Assembly (NCBI RefSeq): GCF_024181725.1
Contig: NZ_CP028908.1
Coordinates: forward strand, 2,108,001 to 2,172,000
DNA length: 64,000 nucleotides
Direction: 5' to 3'
Origin: Bradyrhizobium sp. WD16
GTDB taxonomy: Bacteria > Pseudomonadota > Alphaproteobacteria > Rhizobiales > Xanthobacteraceae
Made by a program: the position numbers and the translations under genes. Below the pieces are notes generated by a model. The model saw nothing but the letters and a program-made list of their open reading frames with translations, ran no database searches and was not told where the DNA came from. Shown piece by piece: positions 1 to 9,149 of this stretch (positions within the stretch are counted from its first letter, which is position 1; every line of letters starts with the position of its first letter).

Positions 1-691
1 TCAGATAGGCCGCCTTGCGGCCCTCGCGCTCGGCTTTGCGGCCGTAACGCGTCATCGTGTAGCCCGGCCACGGGGCGCGCCAGTCGGCGGCCCGCTCCGC
101 CGTCCAGGTGAAGTCCGGGCTGCGCAGCAGATGCGCCAGCGTCCAGGCGCAGTAATGATCGATATCGCTGACGAAGCGGAATTCGCCGCCACTCGCCAAT
201 GCCCGCGCCATGGCGGCGACGGTCGCATCCTGCACGAAGCGCCGCTTCCAATGCCGGCGCTTCGGCCAGGGGTCGGGATGGATCAGGTCGATCCGGCTCA
301 GCGATCCCGGCGGCACCCAGGCGAGCAGCTCGGCGGCGTCGCCGGCGAGGAGCTTGATGTTGTCGCGCGGCTTCGCCTCGATCTGCGCGAGGATCTTGGC
401 CATCCCGTTCACATAGGGCTCAACGCCGATGAAGCCGGTGTCCGGATGGGCGTCGGCCTCGGCGATCAGATGCTCGCCGCCGCCGAAGCCGATCTCGACC
501 CGCACCGTCGCGACCTTGCCCGGGAAGAGCGCGGCAAGGCCGGTCGGTGGCGGCGCGGCGATCTCGAGCGACAGGCGCGGCAGCAGCCCGGCGATCAGCC
601 CGGCCTGGTGGCTGCGCAGCTTGTGGCCCTTGCGGCGACCGAAGAAGGCCCGCGCGGGCCCGTCAGAGCGTTGGTCGGTATCCGGCATCAT
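1..691 (-). CDS. trmB: tRNA (guanine-N7-)-methyltransferase, C-terminus cut by window edge
   Basis: Cytosolic SAM-dependent enzyme that makes m7G46 in the tRNA variable loop. The reading frame is open to base 1, where it reads ...TRYGRKAEREGRKAAYL, the usual TrmB tail, so only a few residues are missing. The N-terminal part contains AFFGRRKGHKLR, typical of rhizobial TrmB, followed by the SAM-binding fold (IGFGGGEHLIAEA read from the complement around 460-500). The start is the tandem ATG ending at 691; there is no in-frame start upstream before the XRE gene. In related genomes, as I recall, metK lies between the XRE regulator and trmB; here only 108 bp separate the two. Confidence 0.9.
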   Translation of the reverse strand, partial: MMPDTDQRSDGPARAFFGRRKGHKLRSHQAGLIAGLLPRLSLEIAAPPPTGLAALFPGKVATVRVEIGFGGGEHLIAEADAHPDTGFIGVEPYVNGMAKILAQIEAKPRDNIKLLAGDAAELLAWVPPGSLSRIDLIHPDPWPKRRHWKRRFVQDATVAAMARALASGGEFRFVSDIDHYCAWTLAHLLRSPDFTWTAERAADWRAPWPGYTMTRYGRKAEREGRKAAYL

Positions 692-799
692 TGGATCGCG
701 ATACAGGATCGCGTCGTCTAGGTGAACCCCGTCGCGGGCGCAAAATGGCGGGAGCGGCCGCGGCAGGCGCCCCATCCCGGCTTCACCCCAACAGCCTGC

Positions 800-1213
800 T
801 CAGGTGTCGGGCGACTCGCGCAGCGCGATCTGCTCGACGAGATCGACGACGCTGCGGCGCAGCTTCGGGTCGCTGATCCGCGTGAAGGCGCGGGTCAGGG
901 CGAGGCCCTCCGAGGTGGCGAGGAAGTCCGCCACATAGGCCGGCGACGCCGCGACACTGCCGTTGTGATTGTGCGTCGAGGCGGTCGGCCCGCCCTCGAA
1001 CAGGAACGACACCGGGACCTGTAGGATGTCGGCGATCTGCTGCAGACGGCTTGCGCCGATGCGGTTCGTGCCCTTTTCGTATTTTTGAATTTGCTGGAAA
1101 GTGAGGTCGAGCGCCTCGCCAAGTTTTTCCTGGCTCATGCCGAGCATGATGCGCCGCATCCGCACACGGCTGCCGACATACTTGTCAACCGGGTTGGGTG
1201 CCTTGGCTGTCAT
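800..1213 (-). CDS. XRE-family helix-turn-helix transcriptional regulator
   Basis: A 137-residue DNA-binding protein. Residues about 13-66 form a Cro/CI-type HTH: VGSRVRMRRIMLGMSQEKLG, then LTFQQIQKYEKGTNRIGASR, the recognition-helix region. The C-terminal half (about 80-137) is a short helical extension seen in a conserved alphaproteobacterial group that lies next to lnt/metK/trmB. The ATG ending at 1213 is preceded by AGGAG-like sequence (AGCTTGAAGA). The 292 bp between this start and lnt (1214-1505) hold no convincing gene and presumably contain its promoter; this stretch is more AT-rich than the surroundings. The regulatory target cannot be read from the sequence. The family assignment is firm and the role is open. 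Confidence 0.88.
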   Translation of the reverse strand: MTAKAPNPVDKYVGSRVRMRRIMLGMSQEKLGEALDLTFQQIQKYEKGTNRIGASRLQQIADILQVPVSFLFEGGPTASTHNHNGSVAASPAYVADFLATSEGLALTRAFTRISDPKLRRSVVDLVEQIALRESPDT

Positions 1214-1505
1214 TCTTCAAGCTCCTGACGCGGACGCGGTAGACACAACGATCTCCATGGTCCGGTACAGGTGCGGTTAGAGGAATCGTCGGGGAATCTC
1301 AACACGGTGATTAACTAGCGGAAAAAACGGCTTTGAGAAATGTTCAAAATCTGCGCCGCGCGCGGATTGGTCGGAATTCATCGTCGCGACAATCGATTTG
1401 CGGCTCGGGCAGTGTCGCGTGGGACACAGTGACCCTGCATTGTCACCATGTTGTGTGACGATGTGTTGCTCGCGTGCCGCGCTGTTCAGCGTGCCGAAAA
1501 ATGCA

Positions 1506-3125
1506 TCAGAGCCGCGGCTTTTTCCGGCGTTGCCGGGCGGCGATGAGGGCGGCGACAGCAATCATGACAGCTGCGGGTACGTCTCTGAGCTTTGTGTACA
1601 ACGGCGGCGCGATCGGCGACGGCAGGCCGGAATCGAGCACGCCTTCGTGACCCAAACCGAGTTGCGCGATAACCGCGCCGTAAGGGTCGATTACCGCGGA
1701 GATACCGGTGTTGGCGGCACGAACGATCGGCAAGCCTTCCTCGATCGCGCGCATCCGCGTCTGCTGCAGGTGCTGATAGGGGCCTGTGCTGATGCCGAAC
1801 CAGCCGTCATTGGTGAGGTTGACGATCCAGCCAGGTCGTTCGCCCGGCGGCACGATCTCATTCGGAAAGACCGCCTCGTAGCAGATCAGGGGCAGCATGG
1901 GCGGCGCCTGCGGCACTTCCAGCGTCCGTCGGACCAGCCCGGGAATGTAACCGCCTCGTAACATCGTCAGTTGGAGAAAGCCGAGCTTTTCCATGAATTG
2001 CTGGAAGGGCAGGTATTCGCCAAACGGCACGAGATGGAGCTTGTCGTAGACGCTGCGAACGCCGCCGTCGTCTCCAATAATATATATCGAGTTATAGGCC
2101 CGGACGACGGGGGCGGGGCGGGGCATGTCGGGGACCCGCACGGCGCCGGTAATGAGGCTGGTGCCGGGCGGCAAGAGGGCCGCGATCTGAGCCATGGCGT
2201 CGGCTTCGCGCGTCAGGAAGAACGGGAAAGCCGACTCGGGCCAGACGAGGATGGTGGCATCCTTGACGCCGCTCGTGCCGGGTCCCGTGGCGCGGTCCGA
2301 CAGCGCCAGATATTTCGCCATCACCGCCGCCTTGGCGGAGTAGTTGAATTTGACGTCCTGCTGCAGGTTGGGCTGCATCAGGCGGAGCCGCACCTTGTCG
2401 ACGAGGCCTGCCGGCGGATGGGCGAGCCGCGCCGCGCCGAAGACGCCCATGGCGATCAGCGCAGCGAGGCCGAGCGCCGGCGCGACAAAGCGCCGCGCCG
2501 GCGTCGATTTGGGGGCCGGATCGACCAGCACGGCCGGGGTGGCGAAGATCGCCACCGCAAGGAAGGTCAGGCCCCACAGTCCGATCACCGAGGCGGTCTG
2601 CGCCAGCGCCAGCGGTTCGCTCAGGGCATAGCCGAAGGCATTCCAGGGAAAGCCGGTCAGGAGGTGGCCGCGCAGCCATTCGCTCGACGTCAGGGCGGCC
2701 GCCAGCGCCAGGATGCGGCTCGCATCCGTCGTCCAGATCAGGCGGGCGAGGGCGAAGCCCAGCGCGGTGTAGATCGCCAGGTAGGCGGGCAATCCGGTGA
2801 CGGCAACCGGCAGCAGCCAGCCGAAGATGTCGGCATCGACCAGAAAGGCGTAGCCGATCCAGTAGAGGCCCGCGACGAAATAGCCGAAGCCGAACCACCA
2901 GCCGGCGATGGCCGCGGCCGGCAGCCCGCCGAGCCGTCCGGCGCCGGCGCCGTCGATCAGCCAGACCATCACCGGAAAGGTGAGGAACAGGATCGGCCAG
3001 GCGTTGAACGGCGCCATGGCGAGCGCCGACGCCGCGCCGGCGGTGAACGCGACCAGGGCGCGGCGCCAGCCCCAGGCCAGCACGATGGCGAGCGCTGCGG
3101 CACGCAGGCGATGCACAAGCGTCAC
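1506..3125 (-). CDS. lnt: apolipoprotein N-acyltransferase
   Basis: Inner-membrane enzyme that adds the third acyl chain to the N-terminal cysteine of lipoproteins. At 539 residues it has the usual length: several N-terminal transmembrane helices (about 24-200), then a nitrilase-type domain. The catalytic triad is visible: E297 in VWPESAFPF, K362 in YDKLHLVPFGEYLP and C415 in PLICYEAVFPN. A last hydrophobic helix (about 510-530) precedes the basic tail. Translation begins at a GTG that overlaps the corC stop as GTGA, so the two genes are translationally coupled. It is the last gene of the miaB-phoH-ybeY-corC-lnt run. Confidence 0.96.
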   Translation of the reverse strand: MTLVHRLRAAALAIVLAWGWRRALVAFTAGAASALAMAPFNAWPILFLTFPVMVWLIDGAGAGRLGGLPAAAIAGWWFGFGYFVAGLYWIGYAFLVDADIFGWLLPVAVTGLPAYLAIYTALGFALARLIWTTDASRILALAAALTSSEWLRGHLLTGFPWNAFGYALSEPLALAQTASVIGLWGLTFLAVAIFATPAVLVDPAPKSTPARRFVAPALGLAALIAMGVFGAARLAHPPAGLVDKVRLRLMQPNLQQDVKFNYSAKAAVMAKYLALSDRATGPGTSGVKDATILVWPESAFPFFLTREADAMAQIAALLPPGTSLITGAVRVPDMPRPAPVVRAYNSIYIIGDDGGVRSVYDKLHLVPFGEYLPFQQFMEKLGFLQLTMLRGGYIPGLVRRTLEVPQAPPMLPLICYEAVFPNEIVPPGERPGWIVNLTNDGWFGISTGPYQHLQQTRMRAIEEGLPIVRAANTGISAVIDPYGAVIAQLGLGHEGVLDSGLPSPIAPPLYTKLRDVPAAVMIAVAALIAARQRRKKPRL

Positions 3126-4228
3126 GACGATGCGGTCCCCTCACTCGGTGGGGCGCCGCCGTCACCGTCCCGGCGCCTCGCCTCGCGGCGCAGCGCGGTG
3201 CGGTCCTTGCGCAGGCCGATGCGCAGCCGCTTCACCCGGCGCGGATCGGCATCGAGCACCTCGATCTCGTAGTCGCCCGGTCCGGAAATGATCTCGCCAC
3301 GGACCGGCAGCCGGCCGACATGGGCGACCAGGTAGCCGCCCAGCGTATCGACATCCTCGCTCGCCTCGCCGTTGACGAAGGCGTCGCCGAGCACCGAGCG
3401 GACATCGTCGAGGCTGGCGCGGGCATCGGCGATGAAGGTGTTCTCGCCCTGGCGGACGATGGCGGGCGGCTCGTCGCTGTCGTGCTCGTCGTCGATCTCT
3501 CCGACGATCTGCTCGACGATGTCCTCGATCGACACCAGTCCGTCGGTGCCGCCGTATTCATCGACCACCAGCGCGAGGTGGATGCGGCTCGCCTGCATCT
3601 TGGCGAGCAGGTCGTGCGCCGGCATCGACGGCGGCACGTAGAGCAGCTTGCGGATGATGCCGGCGTCGCGCAGTTGTGTCTTGAGGTTGACGGCGCGCAG
3701 GTCGAGCCCGGCGGGAAACGGCTTCTTGCGCTTGGCGTTGATCTCGGGATCGACCTTGGCGTGAACCGCGATATAGGCGAGGAGGTCGCGGATATGGACG
3801 ATGCCTTCGGGGTCATCGAGAGTTTCATTGTAGACGACGAGGCGCGAATGCCCGGCGCTTTCGAACACCGCGATCAGTTCGCCGAGGGAGATGTCGCTCT
3901 TGACGGCGACGATGTCGGGCCGCGGCACCATCACGTCGGCGATGCGGCGCTCGCGCAGGCCGAGGATGTTGCGCAGCAAGATGCGCTCGATGGCCGAGAA
4001 GCTGGTCTCGTCCGGCGCCGAGGCATCGAGCACGCCCTGCAGGTTGGCGCGCAGCGAGCCCGGCTTCCAGCCGAACAGCGTGCGCATCATCCGGATCAGC
4101 CAGGTGTCGGAGGGACGCAGGATCTCCGCCTGCGGCAGCGCCACCGGCAGATTGCGCGGGTCATGGGAGGCCTCGCCCGCAGTGTCGGGCGCATCGGCGC
4201 TTCCCGTCGATTTGACCACCGCTTTCAC
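3122..4228 (-). CDS. corC: CorC/HlyC-type CBS-domain protein
   Basis: A 368-residue member of the CorC/TlyC family, probably cytosolic or membrane-associated, with a suggested role in magnesium or cobalt efflux or membrane integrity. A Pro/Asp-rich N-terminus is followed by the signature RRIADVMVPRPDIVAV at about residue 95, a paired CBS module (about 90-235, including ALVVDEYGGTDGLVSIEDIV) and a C-terminal CorC_HlyC domain (about 255-340, ending DPRRVKRLRIGLR). Translation starts at a GTG directly after the ybeY stop, and the gene end overlaps lnt by 4 bp. The ybeY-corC-lnt order is a conserved bacterial operon. Confidence 0.93.
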   Translation of the reverse strand: MKAVVKSTGSADAPDTAGEASHDPRNLPVALPQAEILRPSDTWLIRMMRTLFGWKPGSLRANLQGVLDASAPDETSFSAIERILLRNILGLRERRIADVMVPRPDIVAVKSDISLGELIAVFESAGHSRLVVYNETLDDPEGIVHIRDLLAYIAVHAKVDPEINAKRKKPFPAGLDLRAVNLKTQLRDAGIIRKLLYVPPSMPAHDLLAKMQASRIHLALVVDEYGGTDGLVSIEDIVEQIVGEIDDEHDSDEPPAIVRQGENTFIADARASLDDVRSVLGDAFVNGEASEDVDTLGGYLVAHVGRLPVRGEIISGPGDYEIEVLDADPRRVKRLRIGLRKDRTALRREARRRDGDGGAPPSEGTASS

Positions 4229-4771
4229 TCAGTTCCTTTCGTCTGCTTCCGCATAGGGGTCGGCGATGTCGAGACCCGCCAGGATGTCGCGCTCCAGCGC
4301 TTCCATGACCTCGGCCTCGGCGTCGGTCTCGTGGTCGTAGCCGAGGAGATGCAGCAACCCGTGCACCGCGAGGTGGCTGAGATGGTCGGCGAACGGCTTG
4401 CCCTCGGCCTCGGCCTCGCGGGCCGTGGTCTCGTAGGCGATGGCGATGTCGCCGAGCATTGTCGGCGCGCCCGCGCCCGCGCCCGCACCCGGCTGCGGCG
4501 CGGCCGGGAAGGACAGCACGTTGGTGGGCTTGTCGATGCCGCGCCAGTCGCGGTTGAGGGTGCGGATGGTCGCGTCATCGGTCAGCATCACCGCAACCTC
4601 GGCGCCGGCCGGCGCCCTGGCGGCGGCGGCCGCGGCGGTGATGGCGCGCTCGACCACGGCCCCGCTGTCCGCATGCGCCTTCCAGTTCTCGGCGTTGACG
4701 AGAATGTCGGTCGACAGATGTGGGGCGCCGCTCATCATGGTCGTTGTCGCAGTCGATGGTCCTGGCATCAC
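4229..4771 (-). CDS. ybeY: endoribonuclease YbeY (rRNA maturation)
   Basis: Zinc-dependent single-strand endoribonuclease needed for 16S rRNA 3' maturation and ribosome quality control. The family motif is complete, [11 protein letters not shown], giving zinc ligands H137, H141 and H147 in the long reading. The substrate-proximal [16 protein letters not shown] is present at about 75-89, followed by an alpha-proteobacterial Pro/Gly/Ala-rich insertion (about 90-103). The start is uncertain. A GTG at 4771 overlaps the phoH stop, an ATG lies at 4768, and a later ATG at 4738 ([11 protein letters not shown]) would give a more typical N-terminus. Confidence 0.94.
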   Translation of the reverse strand: MMPGPSTATTTMMSGAPHLSTDILVNAENWKAHADSGAVVERAITAAAAAARAPAGAEVAVMLTDDATIRTLNRDWRGIDKPTNVLSFPAAPQPGAGAGAGAPTMLGDIAIAYETTAREAEAEGKPFADHLSHLAVHGLLHLLGYDHETDAEAEVMEALERDILAGLDIADPYAEADERN

Positions 4772-5814
4772 GAGGCCGGCTTCTTCTGCGGACCCTCATA
4801 GGCGGCGACGATCCGCGCCACCAGTTCATGACGGATAACGTCCTCGGCGGTGAACCGCACCTGGGCAATGCCCTCGACGCCGTCGAGCAGCCGTGCCGCT
4901 TCCGACAGGCCAGAGGTCTGGCCGTTGGGCAGGTCGACCTGGCTGGGGTCGCCGGTGATGATCATCCGGCTGTTCTCGCCGAGGCGGGTGAGAAACATCT
5001 TCATCTGCATCGAGGTGGAGTTCTGCGCCTCGTCGAGGATGATCGCGGCGTTGGTCAGGGTGCGGCCGCGCATGAAGGCCAGCGGCGCGATCTCGATCTC
5101 GCCGCTTTGCAGGGCGCGCTCGACGATGCGGGCATCCATCAGGTCGTAGAGTGCGTCGTAGATCGGCCGCAGATAGGGGTCGACCTTCTCGCGCATGTCG
5201 CCCGGCAGGAAGCCGAGGCGCTCGCCGGCTTCGACCGCCGGTCGCGACAGGATGATGCGGTCGACTTCCTTGCGCTCGAACAGCTGCGAGGCATAGGCGA
5301 CCGCGAGCCAGGTCTTGCCGGTGCCGGCGGGACCGATGCCGAATACCAGTTCGTTGCGCTTGAGCGCGCGGATATAGGAATCCTGCGCGGCGGTGCGGGC
5401 ACGCACCGGCCGTTTGCGCAGGTTGATTTCCTCGAAGGCGGTCTTGGCGAGCTTGGGGTCGAAATCGAACAGCGAGCCCTGGGCGATCACCGCGCGGATC
5501 GCGCCCTCGACGTCGCCCTGGACGAGGTCATGGCCGCGGATCGCCTGATCGTAGAGGCCCTCCAGCACTCGCCGCGCCGCATCGCAGGAATCGCGCGAGC
5601 CGCCGATGGTGATGTGGTTGCCGCGCGAATCCACCACGACGCCGAGACGGCGCTCGATCAGCGCCAGATTCTGGCCGTAGGGACCGACCAGAGCGGAGGC
5701 TGCGCGATTATCGTCGAAAGCCACCACAACCTGGGTTTCGGGCGTCAGCGCGATGTCTCGGTCGGGTTTGCGGCCAGGGGCGAGAGACGTCGAATCCGAT
5801 GCGCTTTTTGCCAA
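4768..5814 (-). CDS. phoH: PhoH-like ATPase
   Basis: Cytosolic P-loop NTPase of the PhoH/YbeZ type, which in other bacteria partners YbeY in RNA metabolism; the adjacency to ybeY here supports that. Length is 348 residues. A KH-like N-terminal RNA-binding segment (about 45-95, [19 protein letters not shown]) precedes the PhoH ATPase domain. The Walker A is GPAGTGKTW (161-169) and the Walker B is [11 protein letters not shown] (about 255). Only a TTG start is available in frame (5814), preceded by GGAG about ten bases upstream. The stop of miaB lies 5 bp before it, which supports one operon. Confidence 0.95.
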   Translation of the reverse strand: MAKSASDSTSLAPGRKPDRDIALTPETQVVVAFDDNRAASALVGPYGQNLALIERRLGVVVDSRGNHITIGGSRDSCDAARRVLEGLYDQAIRGHDLVQGDVEGAIRAVIAQGSLFDFDPKLAKTAFEEINLRKRPVRARTAAQDSYIRALKRNELVFGIGPAGTGKTWLAVAYASQLFERKEVDRIILSRPAVEAGERLGFLPGDMREKVDPYLRPIYDALYDLMDARIVERALQSGEIEIAPLAFMRGRTLTNAAIILDEAQNSTSMQMKMFLTRLGENSRMIITGDPSQVDLPNGQTSGLSEAARLLDGVEGIAQVRFTAEDVIRHELVARIVAAYEGPQKKPAS

Positions 5815-5819
5815 GGATG

Positions 5820-7226
5820 TCAGGCTCCGGTTGACACGGTCGGAGACGCGCTCGCGCTCCGGGGCGGGATCTGCTGCGGCCCCGCCAATTGGCCGATCAG
5901 GCTGTAGCGTTCGAGGCGGTCGACGGCGACCGGCAGAACCTGGCCGATGATGTCGGGTGGGGCGAGGACATGGGCGGGCTGCAAATAGGCGGTGCGCCCG
6001 ACGATCTGTCCGGGATAGCGGGCGTCACGCTCGAACAGCACGTCGACGGTTTGTCCGACCATGGCCGCATTGAACGCCGCTTGCTGGCGGTCGATCAGGT
6101 CCTGGAGCCGCGCCAAACGCTCGTCCATCACTGCGGTCGCAACCATCTCCGGCATTTCCGCTGCCGGCGTGCCCGGCCGCGGCGAGTATTTGAACGAATA
6201 GGCGCCAGCGTAACCGATTTGCTCAATCAGCGCGAGGGTGGCGGCGAAATCTTCCTCGCTCTCGCCGGGAAAACCGACGATGAAGTCCGACGAGAAGGCG
6301 ATCTGCGAGCAGGCGGCGCGGAACCTGTCGATCACGCGCCGATAATCGTCGGCGGTGTGCTTGCGGTTCATGGCGGCGAGGATGCGATCCGAACCCGACT
6401 GCACCGGCAGATGCACGAACGGCATCAGCGACGGCAGGTCGCGATGGGCGGCGATCAGGCTGTCGTCGACGTCGCGGGGGTGGCTGGTGGAATAGCGCAG
6501 CCGTGCAATGCCTTCGATGGTCGCAAGATGCTCCAGCAGACGTCCGAGCGGCCATGGCCGGCCATCCGGACCCTCGCCGTGAAAGGCATTGACGTTCTGG
6601 CCGATCAGCGTGATCTCGCGCACGCCGTTGTCGGCGAGCCGTCGGACGTCCTCGACGATGCGCTTGACCGGCCGCGACACCTCGGCGCCGCGCGTGTAAG
6701 GCACGACGCAGAAGGTGCAGAACTTGTCGCAGCCTTCCTGCACGGTGACGAAGGCGGAGACGCCGCGGGCGCGGATGGTGTCCGGCCGCGGTGCCGGCAG
6801 ATGCTGGAATTTGTCGTCGAGCGGGAATTCGGTGTCGAGGGCGCGGCCGTCCTGGCGGGCGCGGGCGAGCAGCTGCGGCAGGTGGTGATAGCTCTGCGGC
6901 CCGACCACCACGTCCACCACCGGCGCGCGACGGATGATCTCCTCGCCCTCGGCCTGGGCGACGCAGCCGGCGACGGCCACGGTCAGCGCCCGCCCGGCGC
7001 GCCGCGCCTCGTCTTTCGCCTCGCGCAGCCGGCCGAGCTCCGAATAGACCTTCTCGGCGGCCTTTTCCCGGATATGGCAGGTATTGAGAATGACGAGATC
7101 GGCGTCGTCGACCGCCGCGGTCTCGACGAATCCCTCAGGGGCCAGCGTGTCCACCATGCGCTGCGCATCGTAGACATTCATCTGACAGCCGTATGACTTG
7201 ATGTGCAGCTTGCGCGGCTCGTTCAT
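5820..7226 (-). CDS. miaB: tRNA-2-methylthio-N6-dimethylallyladenosine synthase
   Basis: Radical-SAM methylthiotransferase that converts i6A37 to ms2i6A37 in tRNAs. Of its 468 residues, the N-terminal UPF0004 domain carries the auxiliary-cluster cysteines C14 (SYGCQMN), C50 ([10 protein letters not shown]) and C88 ([10 protein letters not shown]). The radical-SAM CxxxCxxC is C166, C170, C173 in [22 protein letters not shown] domain (about 375-440) follows. After it comes a polar C-terminal extension, ending [15 protein letters not shown], that is longer than in E. coli. The ATG ends at 7226. Upstream is a 155-bp gap to the HAD gene that may hold the operon promoter. Confidence 0.97.
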   Translation of the reverse strand: MNEPRKLHIKSYGCQMNVYDAQRMVDTLAPEGFVETAAVDDADLVILNTCHIREKAAEKVYSELGRLREAKDEARRAGRALTVAVAGCVAQAEGEEIIRRAPVVDVVVGPQSYHHLPQLLARARQDGRALDTEFPLDDKFQHLPAPRPDTIRARGVSAFVTVQEGCDKFCTFCVVPYTRGAEVSRPVKRIVEDVRRLADNGVREITLIGQNVNAFHGEGPDGRPWPLGRLLEHLATIEGIARLRYSTSHPRDVDDSLIAAHRDLPSLMPFVHLPVQSGSDRILAAMNRKHTADDYRRVIDRFRAACSQIAFSSDFIVGFPGESEEDFAATLALIEQIGYAGAYSFKYSPRPGTPAAEMPEMVATAVMDERLARLQDLIDRQQAAFNAAMVGQTVDVLFERDARYPGQIVGRTAYLQPAHVLAPPDIIGQVLPVAVDRLERYSLIGQLAGPQQIPPRSASASPTVSTGA

Positions 7227-7382
7227 GGTGTCCTGAAAACCGGTGCGGTCGCGCCTTGCTTCAAGCCATCAGCTTCCGACCCGCATTTGCCGCGGGCGGG
7301 CCTCGGCGCCACCCGGCGACGGTCGCTGAGATATAGGCAATGACCGCCGAAATCCATCGCCCCGCGCCCAAACGGTATCATA

Positions 7383-8075
7383 TTATTGAAGTGACGACGG
7401 TCCAGCGAAGTGGCTGGCCACCAGCGCCGGCAGTTCGCGCATGTCGTCGATCACCACCGGCGCGCCCGCGGCAGAGAGCCGTCCGGCATCCGACGGACGG
7501 CAATGGCTGCCGCCGATATAGCCGATCACCCCCATGCCCGCCGCCACGGCGGCGGTGACCCCGGCGACGCTGTCCTCGACCACCAGGCAGTCCTCCGGGC
7601 GGCGGTCCATGCGGGCGGCGGCGAACAGGAACAGGTCCGGCGCCGGCTTGCCGCGGGCGACCTCCGAGGCCGAGAAGATGTGCGGGGCAAAGCGGGCGTG
7701 AAGGTTGGTGCGCGACAGCGTCGTGAAGATCTTGTCGTGCGCGCCGCTCGAAGCGACGCAGGCCGGCAGCGTCAGCCTGTCGAGAATATCGTGGATGTGC
7801 GGCACGGCCGTGACCTCGCGGGCGAGTGCCTCGAGCAGCTCGCGCCGCCGTTCGCGGTCGCAGGCCTCCGGCAGCGCCCGCCCGAGTTCCGCCTCGACCT
7901 CGCGATTGGCGTCTCGCGCCGAGCGGCCGAGAAAACGCTGCCGCACCTCTTCGGCGGTGATCGGATAGCCGTGGCGCGACAGCACCTGCGCGTGGACGCG
8001 GCAGGAGATCGGCTCGCTGTCGACCAGCACGCCGTCGCAGTCGAAGATGACGAGGCCGGCTCGCCGTGGATGCAA
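7383..8075 (-). CDS. HAD-superfamily phosphatase (beta-phosphoglucomutase-like)
   Basis: Cytosolic HAD hydrolase of subfamily IA. Motif I is VIFDCDGVLVDSE, with both catalytic aspartates. Motif II is the Ser in CVASSGAHDK, motif III is the Lys of ARGKPAPDLFLFAA, and motif IV is CLVVEDSVAGVTAAVAAG. The helical cap between motifs I and II is of the C1 type. The substrate is not predictable, though beta-phosphoglucomutase or phosphoglycolate-phosphatase-like activity would fit. No ATG precedes motif I. TTG at 8075 begins just after the fur stop and gives the usual short leader; TTG at 8117 would overlap fur by 37 bp. Confidence 0.85.
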   Translation of the reverse strand: MHPRRAGLVIFDCDGVLVDSEPISCRVHAQVLSRHGYPITAEEVRQRFLGRSARDANREVEAELGRALPEACDRERRRELLEALAREVTAVPHIHDILDRLTLPACVASSGAHDKIFTTLSRTNLHARFAPHIFSASEVARGKPAPDLFLFAAARMDRRPEDCLVVEDSVAGVTAAVAAGMGVIGYIGGSHCRPSDAGRLSAAGAPVVIDDMRELPALVASHFAGPSSLQ

Positions 8076-8080
8076 CGTGC

Positions 8081-8542
8081 TCAGGAGGGCTTGTCCGTGT
8101 CGTCGAGCGGCACGCAATAAAGCTCGAGCCGATGATCGACGAGCTTGTAGCCGAGCTTGCGGGCGATCTCCGCCTGGAGTTTCTCGATCTCCTCGGAGGT
8201 GAATTCGATCACCTTGCCGTCACGCAGATTGATCAGGTGATCGTGATGACTGTCGCGCATCTGCTCGTAGCGGGCGCGGCCCTCGCGGAAGTCGTGGCGC
8301 TCGATGATGCCGGCGTCCTCGAACAGCTTCACCGTGCGATAGACGGTGGAGATCGAGATCTTGTCGTCGACGGCGACGCAACGGCGATAAAGTTCCTCGA
8401 CGTCGGGATGGTCGATGGCCTGGGCCAGCACCCGGGCGATCACCCGCCGCTGCTCCGTCATGCGCATACCGGTGGCTGCGCAGCGTTTTTCGATATCGGT
8501 GAGGCCGCCATCGGCGACCGGTTTCAAGGCGCTCATGCTCAT
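8081..8542 (-). CDS. fur: Fur-family metal-responsive repressor (Fur/Mur type)
   Basis: Cytosolic DNA-binding repressor of 153 residues. The winged helix runs through RMTEQRRVIARVLAQAIDHP and ISISTVYRTVKLFEDAGIIE; the metal-binding hinge is HHDHLINLRDGKVIEF. The CxxC zinc site of E. coli Fur is replaced by LINL, and only one late Cys (ELYCVPL) remains. As I recall, Fur/Mur of rhizobia look like this and sense manganese or iron. The start is taken at MSMSALKP (8542; 8536 also possible). A longer in-frame reading to 8689 would run through a repeat relic at 8549-8603 and is rejected. The neighbours are rimI upstream and a HAD gene downstream. Confidence 0.92.
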   Translation of the reverse strand: MSMSALKPVADGGLTDIEKRCAATGMRMTEQRRVIARVLAQAIDHPDVEELYRRCVAVDDKISISTVYRTVKLFEDAGIIERHDFREGRARYEQMRDSHHDHLINLRDGKVIEFTSEEIEKLQAEIARKLGYKLVDHRLELYCVPLDDTDKPS

Positions 8543-8548
8543 CTTTCC

Positions 8549-8603
8549 GTCAGATCCACCGCAACGCCCGCAAAGGCGGTAGGCAATTGCGAGACGCCAC
8601 ACC
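8549..8603. repeat. fused relic of palindromic modules C and A
   Basis: The right end of module C (CGTCAGATCCACCGCA) is joined directly to the right half of module A (GCAAAGGCGGTAGGCAATTG, then GCGAGACGCCACAC). Both left halves are missing, so a deletion inside a former C/A array is the simplest reading. It lies 7-60 bp upstream of the fur start and creates an open frame that would add a false N-terminal extension to Fur. Confidence 0.85.
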
Positions 8604-8657
8604 AGCCGGCGCAGACTTGCCGGTGCGCTGGGTTCCGTTTTTGCCACCCCGCGCCCC

Positions 8658-9143
8658 TCACGACAAGTCGCGTTGCATGACCAGTGCATTCAATTGTTCC
8701 CCGCCGGGGGCACGATAATAACGCTCGCGCCGGCCCACGGCGCGAAAGCCGGCGCGCTCGTAGAGACGACGGGCCGGCTGGTTGTTCTCCTCGACCTCGA
8801 GGAAGACGCGGGCGATGCCGCGCCCGGCCAGATGCCGCAGATGGGTCTGCAGCAGGTCGCGGGAGTAACCGCGGCCGCGGCTGCGCGCGGAGAGCGCGAT
8901 CGACAGGATCTCCGCCTCGTCGGCGGCAAGGCGCGAAATGCAGAAGCCGATCACCTCACGGCCGCGGCGCAGCCGGTGGGCGAGGATGCTGTCGTCGAGC
9001 AGCATGCGCTCGAATTCGTCGGCGTCCCAGCCGCGATGGAACGAGGCGCCGTGAATGGCCGCGAACTGTGGCGCGTCGCGCAGCGTCGCCGCTTCCACCG
9101 CGATCGGCGCGGTCCCCATCAGATTGGACAGAAAGGCTCGCAT
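8658..9143 (-). CDS. rimI: ribosomal protein S18-alanine N-acetyltransferase
   Basis: GNAT acetyltransferase of 161 residues, predicted to acetylate the N-terminus of ribosomal protein S18. The acetyl-CoA binding motif is RSRGRGYSRDLLQTHLRHL (Q/RxxGxG/A variant at about 88-93), and the C-terminal core is FLEVEENNQPARRLYERAGF. A short N-terminal extension (MRAFLSNLMGTAPIAVEA) precedes the domain. The gene starts 6 bp after the tsaB stop. The tsaB-rimI-fur order is standard in rhizobia and argues for RimI rather than a generic GNAT. Confidence in the exact substrate is moderate. Confidence 0.9.
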   Translation of the reverse strand: MRAFLSNLMGTAPIAVEAATLRDAPQFAAIHGASFHRGWDADEFERMLLDDSILAHRLRRGREVIGFCISRLAADEAEILSIALSARSRGRGYSRDLLQTHLRHLAGRGIARVFLEVEENNQPARRLYERAGFRAVGRRERYYRAPGGEQLNALVMQRDLS

Positions 9144-9149
9144 CGGCGG

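Noticed and set aside
3320-4801. Long plus-strand open frame of nearly 500 codons opposite corC and ybeY
   Set aside because: It is an antisense shadow caused by high GC; the minus-strand genes have clear family motifs. The same holds for the long frames at 1971-3272, 5889-7196, 20284-22056, 24758-26242, 37509-39554, 46417-48468 and 62559-63959.
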